This document shows positions 1-5,447 of a stretch of DNA of 5,495 nt, one piece after another; position 1 is the first letter of the stretch, and every line of letters starts with the position of its first letter. The notes beneath the pieces are model-generated. The model was not told the origin of the DNA, did no database searches, and saw only the letters and a program-made list of their open reading frames with translations. The translations under genes and the position numbers were made by a program. Source of the stretch: a bacterium (lineage in GTDB: Bacteria > Sumerlaeota > Sumerlaeia > MVZB01); assembly GCA_023480605.1 (NCBI GenBank), contig JAMCWS010000333.1, positions 1-5,495 on the forward strand. The letters are read 5' to 3'.

Positions 1-1824
1 AGAGAGGATGTGGAAGCGGCGCACGCGCTTCAAATGCGAGGCCGAAAACATGTGGAGCGGGAGGTAAACGATGTGCTTGCGATTGGCGCGCGCGAAGTCG
101 CGGAACGGCCGGCGCGGCGGGCGCGCGGCCACGTAGGCGATGTAGCGGTCGGGCGAAAAGAGGATCGCGGCCGACAGCAGCGCCTCCGACGCCCGGCGAA
201 TCGCTCCGCCCAGGCCGAACGACCAGATGTCGGGGATGCGCGTCGAAGGATATATCGACAGGATGCCGCCGAATTCCGTGCGGCAGATGCGCGGCCCGAC
301 CACATGCTCGCCCAGCGGCGTCGCGTAAAACGAAATGTCGCTTTCGTTCTGGTTCTCGGCGTAGAGGGTCGTCCGCCAGGTTCCCTTGCGCCCCAGCGGC
401 TCGTCGGCGAAGACGAGGACGACCGCTCCGCAACGCCCCAGCGGCGGCGGCGTGGTCTGCACGTAAAGCTTGCCGGTGTGCCAGTTGCGCACCGTCTCGC
501 GGATGTCGAGTCCGTCGAGCAGAGACGTGCTGAACTCCTGAACCTGCTTGCGATCCTCGGTCACCACCTGCAGGGCGCGCTTGCGAATGAAATCCATGAA
601 TTTTTCCTGAATTTCGTCCTCGGGCGGCCAGGAGCAGATGCCCACGTGCGCCGACCGCTGCCACTGCTCGCGCCAGACATGTTTCATAGCTTTGCTGGGG
701 CGGCGGCGGAAGGTCAGGCGGATCGTCTCGGCCGGCGCCGCTGGCCAGAGGGGCTGGACCCGCCACTTGTTTTCGCGCCCTTCGATCAGGCCGTGATCGC
801 CGGCCAGGATCAGGCGGGGCAGGTCGCCCCCCTTGTCGGCCTGGAGCGGATAAGAACGGGCCAGTTCATAGACTTCGTAGCCGAAATCGCCATCGACCAC
901 GCCGCGAGCCCCGACGATCAGTTCGTAGAAGTCGGGTCGCAGCCGGCCGCGGACCAGCGCGAGGTTGCGCGTGTACTGCAGCAGGGCTTTCCACTGGGTC
1001 AGGTTGATCCGCGCGCGATAAGTCTTGCGATAGACGGTCTCCGCTTCCTTGAGGATCGTCTGCACGGCGGCCAGCTTGTCGAATCCCGTTTCGCTGAACA
1101 GGTCCAGATCCTCGCGCGAACGCTCAAACAGATACGTGACATAGGGAATTTCGCCCAGAACCTCGAGAAGGCTGCGGGGATGGAGGTGCGTCAGGAAAAC
1201 ACCCGGCCTGCGGCTGAGCGCCATGGGGGCCAGTCCCCGGGGATCGGCGATGCGGCTCTGGCCGAGCAGTTCGCGCACCCGGAGGAAGTGGGCGATGTCC
1301 AGCACGCAAAGCACGCGTCCGTGGCGGCCGGCCAACTCGCGCAGGCGGCGGGCCATCCGGCACTCGCGCGCCAGCGCGCGCCAATCCCCCTCGGCGCTCG
1401 AAAGCCAGGGCGCGAGCGCGGCGACGTAATCTTCCAAACCGGTCTTGTCGACGATCAGATCGTCGGGGATGAATTGGTGGCGCTCGGACGGGCCGGGCAG
1501 GTCCAGGTCGATGAACTCGACCGGGATCTGATTCTCGGCCCCCAGGCGGACGGCTTCGATCACGGCCTCGCACGGGTCGATGGCGAGGTAGCGCAACCGC
1601 GTCTGGCCGGCGGGGGTATCGGCCTCGTTAGTCCAACAGACGGCCGATATCTGCGGCAGTCGCAGGACGCCGCGGACGATCCATTCGGCCAACGTGTCGG
1701 GCAGTTCGACCGCGATGACCTCGGGACGCCACTCCAGCGCCACTCGTCGGACTTGTTCGGCGAAGGTCACGCGCCGGTGGGCGGAGGGAACGAAGCGGAT
1801 GTTTTCCAGTTCGAGCAGCGCCAC
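1..1824 (-). CDS. Conserved hypothetical protein with N-terminal TraB/EreA/ChaN-like (DUF5682-like) domain, C-terminus outside window
   Basis: The minus strand is open for 608 codons from a GTG at 1824-1822 to the left edge. The start is chosen because a GAGGA Shine-Dalgarno lies seven bases upstream; no ATG serves this frame. Residues about 1-110 read like the TraB/EreA/ChaN-like fold: a helix, then RPEVIAVELPD (33-43), a SAH motif (His16) and PVEFIDLDLP (101-110). ARECRMARRL (152-161) followed by RVLCVLDIAHF (170-180, His179) matches the 'RE..MA' helix and the strand-plus-His pattern of that superfamily. Known members include putative metal-dependent hydrolases and DUF5682 proteins, some found with MoxR/vWA genes, which are not seen here. 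Residues 300-608 are soluble and unrecognised, with aromatic and charged blocks such as NESDISFYATPLGEHVVGP (493-511). There is no signal peptide or membrane segment, so it is probably cytoplasmic. Codons are strongly G/C-ending, as in a real gene. The superfamily call is inference from motifs; the enzymatic activity is unknown. Confidence 0.82.
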   Translation of the reverse strand, partial: MALLELENIRFVPSAHRRVTFAEQVRRVALEWRPEVIAVELPDTLAEWIVRGVLRLPQISAVCWTNEADTPAGQTRLRYLAIDPCEAVIEAVRLGAENQIPVEFIDLDLPGPSERHQFIPDDLIVDKTGLEDYVAALAPWLSSAEGDWRALARECRMARRLRELAGRHGRVLCVLDIAHFLRVRELLGQSRIADPRGLAPMALSRRPGVFLTHLHPRSLLEVLGEIPYVTYLFERSREDLDLFSETGFDKLAAVQTILKEAETVYRKTYRARINLTQWKALLQYTRNLALVRGRLRPDFYELIVGARGVVDGDFGYEVYELARSYPLQADKGGDLPRLILAGDHGLIEGRENKWRVQPLWPAAPAETIRLTFRRRPSKAMKHVWREQWQRSAHVGICSWPPEDEIQEKFMDFIRKRALQVVTEDRKQVQEFSTSLLDGLDIRETVRNWHTGKLYVQTTPPPLGRCGAVVLVFADEPLGRKGTWRTTLYAENQNESDISFYATPLGEHVVGPRICRTEFGGILSIYPSTRIPDIWSFGLGGAIRRASEALLSAAILFSPDRYIAYVAARPPRRPFRDFARANRKHIVYLPLHMFSASHLKRVRRFHILS

Positions 1825-1831
1825 GGCCGGT

Positions 1832-1838
1832 TCCTCAC
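1832..1838 (-). promoter_or_regulatory. Shine-Dalgarno of the TraB-like gene
   Basis: On the minus strand GTGAGGA sits with its GAGGA core seven bases before the GTG at 1824. It is the only good ribosome-binding site near the 5' end of this frame, so it decides the non-ATG start. Confidence 0.65.
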
Positions 1839-1841
1839 TGA

Positions 1842-1854
1842 GGGTATCATACCC
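1842..1854 (-). promoter_or_regulatory. 13-base palindrome overlapping a candidate -10 box
   Basis: GGGTATCATACCC is a perfect dyad around a central C. On the minus strand it contains TATGAT (1851-1846), a 5/6 match to TATAAT. A transcript starting about seven bases on (near 1839) would carry just the Shine-Dalgarno and GTG of the TraB-like gene. The -35 region is poor (TCGCAA at the expected spacing). The symmetry could be an operator covering the -10 box. This is inference from position and symmetry. Confidence 0.4.
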
Positions 1855-2032
1855 CGGCGCGGCGAGGATTGCGAGTCCGCGTGGCGAAGAACCGGGACGG
1901 GGGCCAACTCGGAGTCGCCGGCGATTGGGAATCGCGCCAACCCGGTCGTGGTCGTGCCTTTCCCTCCGGCGGAACCCGCAAACGCCCCCGCCGAAACGGA
2001 CGCGGTAACACAATTGGCAGGTTTTATGCTAA

Positions 2033-2038
2033 TATAAT
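2033..2038 (+). promoter_or_regulatory. Candidate -10 box (perfect TATAAT)
   Basis: TATAAT lies in an AT-rich stretch immediately after GC-rich DNA. TTGGCA at 2014-2019 is a fair -35 match, but the spacer is only 13 bases, too short for a standard sigma70 promoter. The 17-base position has ACAATT. A transcript would start near 2045 and read toward the small hypothetical gene about 290 bases away. The signal is suggestive only. Confidence 0.3.
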
Positions 2039-2116
2039 CTCAAGAAGGTGACTCGATGGCGGGATGGACAGGACGTCGCAACCATGATCATCAATGCCCG
2101 GGAAATGGCCGATAAG

Positions 2117-2149
2117 CAATATTAGGAGACGAATGACCGGTTAATATTG
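2117..2149. repeat. Short inverted repeat CAATATTA / TAATATTG
   Basis: Eight-base arms at 2117-2124 and 2142-2149 are exact reverse complements separated by 17 bases. Each arm also carries the self-palindrome AATATT. No T-run follows on either strand, so a terminator is unlikely; paired protein-binding half-sites are possible. AT-rich octamers recur fairly easily by chance. Confidence 0.35.
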
Positions 2150-2229
2150 GCAAAAAGGCGTCATTGTCTCACTGTAAATGCCTGAGTGCGACCCCGGCGC
2201 CCGGAGAGCGTCGATCGCCGGACGGATAA

Positions 2230-2258
2230 GTCACGCAATGAATTCCATTGCATATAGT
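2230..2258 (+). promoter_or_regulatory. Candidate promoter of the small hypothetical gene with a dyad in its spacer
   Basis: TATAGT (2253-2258) is a 5/6 match to the -10 consensus. At 17 bases spacing stands GTCACG (2230-2235), a 3/6 match to the -35 consensus. The spacer holds GCAATG-AATTC-CATTGC (2235-2251), a dyad with perfect six-base arms. A transcript would start near 2265 and give a leader of about 70 bases. A dyad placed between the two boxes is a common operator position, but both boxes are imperfect and no regulator gene is adjacent. Confidence 0.35.
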
Positions 2259-2335
2259 TTGCATTTATTTGATTCTTACATCTGTCGTCTCAATGATTTC
2301 AGGATCGATCAGGTCCCGATCAAGGGTGGCCGACG

Positions 2336-2575
2336 ATGAACCGTCAAGAACTCAAGACCTACCTGGACGCCCAGGTGCAGGAAATCCAGAAATACAAATG
2401 GATTGAATCCGAGAAAGAACACCGGGACATCGGATTCAACCGGGCGGCATTGGAATGGATCGGCCGTTACAGCGACGATTTCCGTCACTACTGGTTCTCC
2501 ACTCATGACAACGGCTCAGCCGGCAACGGAATCACGGCGGCGAGCCGCCAGGAGTGCCTGGTGGGCTGCGAATGA
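2336..2575 (+). CDS. Small hypothetical protein (79 aa) with charged helical KWIESEK-type core
   Basis: The ATG follows AAGGGTGG (2322-2329) at suitable spacing. The product is soluble, highly charged and predicted mostly helical, without a signal peptide or membrane segment. Residues 4-27 form one amphipathic helix including VQEIQKYKWIESEKEHRDIG (14-33), followed by FNRAALEWIGRYSDDFRHYW (34-53). The regular spacing of Trp22, Trp41 and Trp53 with acidic and basic residues resembles a family of short bacterial proteins of unknown function that I recall only loosely, with no domain name I can assert. Residues 60-79, rich in Gly, Ser and Cys, look unlike the core and are encoded by a hairpin-forming stretch, so the conserved protein may effectively end near residue 55-60. 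The stop lies two bases from the stop of the convergent transporter gene. No function is assigned. Confidence 0.72.
   Translation: MNRQELKTYLDAQVQEIQKYKWIESEKEHRDIGFNRAALEWIGRYSDDFRHYWFSTHDNGSAGNGITAASRQECLVGCE
2536..2567. terminator. Overlapping GC-rich hairpins at the convergent gene ends, possible bidirectional terminator
   Basis: Two alternative hairpins share bases. GGCGG-CGAG-CCGCC lies at 2536-2549. A longer stem, AGCCGCCAGG / CCTGGTGGGCT, lies at 2543-2567 with an AGTG loop and one bulge. They lie in the last codons of the small plus-strand gene and start 11 bases past the stop of the minus-strand transporter gene. Neither strand has a U-tract right after the stem, so this is not a classical intrinsic terminator. 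It could stabilise 3' ends or slow both polymerases. Confidence 0.4.
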
Positions 2576-2577
2576 TT

Positions 2578-3840
2578 TCAGCCCGCCGTTCGTAATTCCT
2601 CCTTTCGTTCGTGGGTCGGTCTGGCCGGCGTTGCGGCGTGCGCGATCAACCGGCGGCGGCTGAATATCCCCCATCCCACCGCCAGCGTCATCAGCGCGGC
2701 GGCCGCGCGGAACGGCCACGCCGGACCCCAATCGAACAGTATCCCCCCGCAAGCGGGACCGACAATCCGCGCCAGCGAGGCCGCGGCCTGCGAAGTGCCC
2801 AGCACGTTGCCCTGCGTCTGCGTCCCAGCCCCGCGCGAGACGAGTGACAGGATCGAGGGCAAACACAGCCCCTGCCCAACAGCCACGATGGCCATCGGCA
2901 ACAGCACGTAGACGGCCCCGGCACGCGCCGTCACCAGCGCCAGCCCCAAGGCCAGGACCGCCGCGCCGGCGACCATCAGGATCGACTCGGGAACATATCG
3001 GATCAGGCGGCGCACGAGGTAGCCCTGCGCGAAAGCCATGACCAGCCCGATGAACGCGAAAATCCGATACACTCCCTCGATGCCGATGTGCAGGACACGG
3101 ACCGCATATAACGAAAAACTGACCTCTAGGTTTGAAAACGCAAACGTCACGAGGAAAAGGAGAAAAATCAGCGGCCCGAGAGAAGGATGAAACAGGGTCG
3201 CGACCGCCTCGCGGGTCGAGGCGAAATGTCGGATACGAACTCGGCCCCGCCGCTCGCTCGGCAGCGATTCGGGCAGCGCGACGATCGCCCAAAGCAGATT
3301 GGCGCCGCAGATGGCCGCCGCGATGGCGCCGGGAGCCGCATTGGGCATCAGGCCGGGGTGGATCCAGGCTCCCAGGCGCGTTGCCGCGCCCCCCAGGATC
3401 GGGCCGAAAACGAAGCCCAATCCGAAAGCCATGCCGATCAGGCCCATGCCGGCCGTGCGCTCCTTTTCGGTGGTGACGTCGGCGATGTAAGCCTGCGCGG
3501 CGGTGATGTTTGCGCCGAACAGGCCGGCAAAGACGCGCGAGGCCAACAGCACGGCGAAGCTGGGCGCGAGCATGAAAATCACGTAGGAGGCCGTCGATCC
3601 GAACAGGCTGAGCAGCAGGATGGGACGGCGGCCGTAACGGTCGGACACGCGTCCCCAAAACGGGCTGAACAACATCTGAAGAGCCGAAAAAGCCGTCATG
3701 AGGACGGCCGCGCCGACGCCCGGCTGCCGAGGCATGAAGATGTGGTTGAGCGCCGGCAATATCGGAATGATGACGCCGAAACCCAGCAGATCGATAAAGA
3801 CCGTGAAAAAGATAATCGTGCGTGATGAAAGTCGCTTCAT
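2578..3840 (-). CDS. MFS transporter, DHA1/TetA-like (TCR/Tet type) drug:H+ antiporter
   Basis: The 420-residue length fits a 12-helix MFS carrier of the inner membrane that would export a small molecule in exchange for protons. Seen directly: the first-helix motif DLLGFGVIIPILP (17-29); MFS motif A GRVSDRYGRRP (63-73) in the loop between helices 2 and 3, with Asp67 and Arg71/Arg72; a helix 4 region with Arg102 and AYIADVTTEKER (117-128); motif C GLGFVFGPILGG (140-151), diagnostic of antiporters; a basic central loop (about 194-210); and the second-half block from GNVLG (344) through IVGPACGGILFD (359-370), typical of TetA-like carriers. The start is the ATG preceded by a G-rich Shine-Dalgarno. 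The tail (about 396-420) is polar and charged. The substrate cannot be read from sequence. Tetracycline is one possibility, but most chromosomal members have no proven resistance role, and no adjacent TetR-type regulator is present. Confidence 0.93.
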   Translation of the reverse strand: MKRLSSRTIIFFTVFIDLLGFGVIIPILPALNHIFMPRQPGVGAAVLMTAFSALQMLFSPFWGRVSDRYGRRPILLLSLFGSTASYVIFMLAPSFAVLLASRVFAGLFGANITAAQAYIADVTTEKERTAGMGLIGMAFGLGFVFGPILGGAATRLGAWIHPGLMPNAAPGAIAAAICGANLLWAIVALPESLPSERRGRVRIRHFASTREAVATLFHPSLGPLIFLLFLVTFAFSNLEVSFSLYAVRVLHIGIEGVYRIFAFIGLVMAFAQGYLVRRLIRYVPESILMVAGAAVLALGLALVTARAGAVYVLLPMAIVAVGQGLCLPSILSLVSRGAGTQTQGNVLGTSQAAASLARIVGPACGGILFDWGPAWPFRAAAALMTLAVGWGIFSRRRLIAHAATPARPTHERKEELRTAG

Positions 3841-3881
3841 GCCCCCCCTCGCCGCGGGATGGATTTCTCCGCGCCGCGGCG
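3841..3881 (-). promoter_or_regulatory. Transporter leader: G7-tract ribosome-binding site next to an 8-bp hairpin
   Basis: On the minus strand the start codon is preceded by AGGGGGGGC, with seven consecutive Gs (3848-3842) acting as the Shine-Dalgarno. Directly upstream, CGCCGCGG (strand-symmetric arms at 3881-3874 and 3857-3850) forms a perfect eight-base-pair stem with a 16-base loop, ending two bases before the G run. A leader hairpin this close could influence ribosome access, and the homopolymer could vary in length. Both effects are inference. Confidence 0.45.
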
Positions 3882-4323
3882 TCGCCGGAACTGGGGCACG
3901 GAGATCGTTTCTTCAGTTTGAGCGATTTCGACTCGGAAAGCAATCCCGACGCGAGGTTTAAACACGACAGGGGGCCATCTCAGGTTTGTATGCGGATTTT
4001 CGACAATAGCCAACCCCGATATGAGCGGTCCCGCGGTCATTATCATTAAACATTCAAATTATGGTCTATGAACCCTGACGCTGCGGAACCGAGCCAAGTC
4101 TTCCGTCCTTCTCTGGATAAAATCGCGTAAGATTACGGGCGGTCAGACTACCATTGACAAGAATTGGCGCAAATGCCAGCATGTCTTCGACTGGAGTGGG
4201 CCGCCCGCCATCGCACGGCTGAGGGAGTGCCACGCTTGACAACCATCCCCGCCACGCCTGTGGCGATCAGCGGGACGTCCAGTCCCCGAGCCACCCAATA
4301 CCGCGCCGCGCCGCGCTGAAGAT
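3882..4323. other. Divergent intergenic region between the transporter gene and mreB
   Basis: No gene with a credible start and ribosome site is seen. Bases 4038-4070 are an AT-rich island that on the minus strand contains GATAAT (4044-4039), a possible -10 box for the transporter, with no good -35. A dyad CGTAA-GA-TTACG lies at 4126-4137. TTGACA occurs at 4154-4159 and 4236-4241 on the plus strand, but no -10 box stands at suitable spacing. On the minus strand a 66-codon stretch ending at 4148 reads like coding sequence yet lacks a start; it may be a gene remnant or chance. Confidence 0.5.
4126..4137. repeat. 12-base dyad CGTAA-GA-TTACG
   Basis: Five-base arms are perfect reverse complements around a GA centre, upstream of mreB in the intergenic region. 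It may be a protein-binding site. A dyad of this size is also expected by chance in a window this long. Confidence 0.2.
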
Positions 4324-4341
4324 AAAAGGTCGAACCCCATT
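4324..4341 (+). promoter_or_regulatory. Shine-Dalgarno and candidate ATT start of mreB
   Basis: AAAAGGT (4324-4330) stands nine bases before an ATT codon at 4339 that is in frame with mreB. The codons between ATT and the ATG at 4360 encode (M)ASFLSK, and the resulting N-terminus MASFLSKMFSLDIGIDLGT has the usual form of MreB proteins. The ATG at 4360 has no Shine-Dalgarno: the bases before it include CCTCCTT, which resembles the anti-Shine-Dalgarno. Confidence 0.5.
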
Positions 4342-4359
4342 GCCTCCTTCCTATCGAAA

Positions 4360-5382
4360 ATGTTCTCGCTCGACATCGGCATTGACCTGGGCACGGCCAC
4401 GACGCTCGTTTACGTCAAAGGTCATGGCATCGTGCTGGCCGAACCGTCGGTCGTGGCGATCAAGACCGGCACGCGCCAGGTGCTGGCCGTCGGCGCCGAA
4501 GCCAAACGCATGCTGGGCCGCACGCCGGGCAACATCGTCGCCATCCGCCCGATGAAGGACGGCGTCATCGCCGATTTCGCCGTTACGCAGAACATGCTGG
4601 CCTATTTCATCCGCAAGGCCCGCTCGCACTGGCGGACGCTGCCGGGCGCCAAGATCCGCGTCGTCGTCTCGGTGCCCTCGGGCATCACCGAGGTCGAACG
4701 GCGGGCCGTGACCGAGTCGGCCGACCAGGCCGGCGCCCACCATACCGCGCTGATCGACGAACCATTCGCGGCGGCCATCGGCGCCGGGCTTCCGGTGACC
4801 GAGCCGGCCGGTTCGATGATCATCGACATCGGCGGCGGCACGACCGAGGTGGCCGTGATTTCGCTGGGGGGCATCGTCGTCTGCCAGAGCGAACGGACGG
4901 CCGGCGACAAGATGGACGAAGCGATCGTCCAGCATATCAAGCGCAAATACAACCTGCTCATCGGCGAGCGCACGGCCGAGGACATCAAGATCAAGATCGG
5001 CTCGGCCGACGCCCTGCCCGAAGAAAAGACCATGGACATCAAGGGGCGCGATCTGGTGGCCGGGCTGCCGCGCACGATCAAAATCACCAGCGAGGAGATC
5101 CGCGAGGCGCTGGCCGAACCGGTCGCCGCCATCGTGAACGCCGTCAAGGCCACCCTCGAAAAAACACCGCCCGAACTGGCCGCCGACCTGGTCGACACGG
5201 GCATCATCATGGCCGGCGGCGGTTCGCAACTCAAGGGGCTCGACTCGCTGCTGCGCCAGGAAACGGGCCTGGACGTGCGCCTGGCCGACAATCCCGAGAC
5301 GGCGATCGTGCTGGGCACGGGCAAGACGCTCGATTCCATCGAGATCCTTCAAAACCTGGACGGTTTTAGTTCCCGCCGCTGA
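4360..5382 (+). CDS. mreB: Rod shape-determining protein MreB (bacterial actin)
   Basis: MreB polymerises on the inner face of the cytoplasmic membrane and guides lateral cell-wall synthesis by the elongasome (RodA, PBP2, MreC/D). The 340 residues from ATG carry all actin-fold nucleotide-site elements: phosphate 1 DIGIDLGTATT (5-15), SVPSGITEVERRAV (104-117), IDEPFAAAIGAGLPV (132-146) with Glu134, phosphate 2 DIGGGTTEVAVISLGGIVV (156-174), AGDKMDEAI (181-189), KYNLLIGERTAEDIKIKIGSA (196-216), the adenosine motif GIIMAGGGSQLKGLDSLL (281-298) and the closing VLGTGKTL (317-324). The usual EEPMAAAIG is DEPFAAAIG, a mild change. The frame continues upstream, and an ATT start at 4339 would add seven residues, giving 347, the length of E. 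coli MreB, and a membrane-binding N-terminal helix. Coordinates here use the conventional ATG. No mreC is recognisable in the 16 codons visible downstream. The divergent transporter gene is probably unrelated. Confidence 0.97.
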   Translation: MFSLDIGIDLGTATTLVYVKGHGIVLAEPSVVAIKTGTRQVLAVGAEAKRMLGRTPGNIVAIRPMKDGVIADFAVTQNMLAYFIRKARSHWRTLPGAKIRVVVSVPSGITEVERRAVTESADQAGAHHTALIDEPFAAAIGAGLPVTEPAGSMIIDIGGGTTEVAVISLGGIVVCQSERTAGDKMDEAIVQHIKRKYNLLIGERTAEDIKIKIGSADALPEEKTMDIKGRDLVAGLPRTIKITSEEIREALAEPVAAIVNAVKATLEKTPPELAADLVDTGIIMAGGGSQLKGLDSLLRQETGLDVRLADNPETAIVLGTGKTLDSIEILQNLDGFSSRR

Positions 5383-5390
5383 GAAGATCC

Positions 5391-5434
5391 CCGCCCCGGC
5401 GCTCGGTCGGTGATACAATGGAAGAGCGGGGCGG
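5391..5434 (+). promoter_or_regulatory. GC-rich stem after mreB that overlaps the next gene's Shine-Dalgarno
   Basis: CCGCCCC (5391-5397) pairs with GGGGCGG (5428-5434), and GCTC (5401-5404) with GAGC (5424-5427), leaving a three-base bulge and a loop of about 19 bases. The right arm includes the first two Gs of GGAGG. In an mreB read-through transcript this could weaken both elongation and translation of the next gene. No T-run follows, so a standard terminator is not claimed. Confidence 0.4.
5411..5419 (+). promoter_or_regulatory. Extended -10 promoter of the right-edge gene
   Basis: TGATACAAT fits the extended -10 form TGnTAnAAT, with TACAAT a 5/6 hexamer match. No -35 box stands at 17 bases, which extended -10 promoters tolerate. 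Transcription would begin near 5426, just upstream of the GGAGG at 5433 and the ATG at 5448. Confidence 0.4.
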
Positions 5435-5447
5435 AGGTGATGTACCC

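Larger units (their letters stand above)
1855..2335. other. Divergent intergenic region between the TraB-like gene and the small hypothetical gene
   Basis: No convincing gene is seen. Bases 1855-2010 are GC-rich and the minus-strand frame of the TraB-like gene stays open there, but without a usable start. Bases 2011-2335 are distinctly more AT-rich. Visible signals are a perfect TATAAT (2033-2038), an inverted pair CAATATTA/TAATATTG (2117-2149), a GC dyad CCGGCG/CGCCGG (2194-2221) with no T-tract, and a dyad inside a candidate promoter (2230-2258). Very short reading frames at 2056 (19 codons) and 2084 (13 codons) are too short to call genes. Confidence 0.6.

Noticed and set aside
10..2037. 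675-codon plus-strand reading frame, the longest in the window
   Set aside because: Its product is Arg/Ala/Gly/Asp-rich with no domain pattern, it lies antisense to the well-patterned TraB-like gene and crosses that gene's start and intergenic DNA. It is a high-GC shadow.
2133..2144. AGGAGA followed by ATG at 2133
   Set aside because: The Shine-Dalgarno looks good but the frame stops after three codons.
2516..3943. 475-codon minus-strand frame over the transporter
   Set aside because: It is longer than the transporter frame but has no motifs and is Arg/Gly/His-rich; the transporter frame has all MFS motifs.
3955..3962. GTTTAAAC palindrome
   Set aside because: An isolated eight-base palindrome with no partner, promoter box or repeat nearby.
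4236..4264. TTGACA upstream of mreB as a sigma70 promoter
   Set aside because: No -10-like hexamer occurs 16-18 bases downstream (TGTGGC at 17), so the match is probably chance.
4143..4340. Minus-strand ATG at 4340 preceded by AAGGAGG
   Set aside because: The AAGGAGG lies only two bases from the ATG, too close for good initiation. Its frame is unpatterned, and the same bases are better explained as mreB N-terminal codons on the plus strand.
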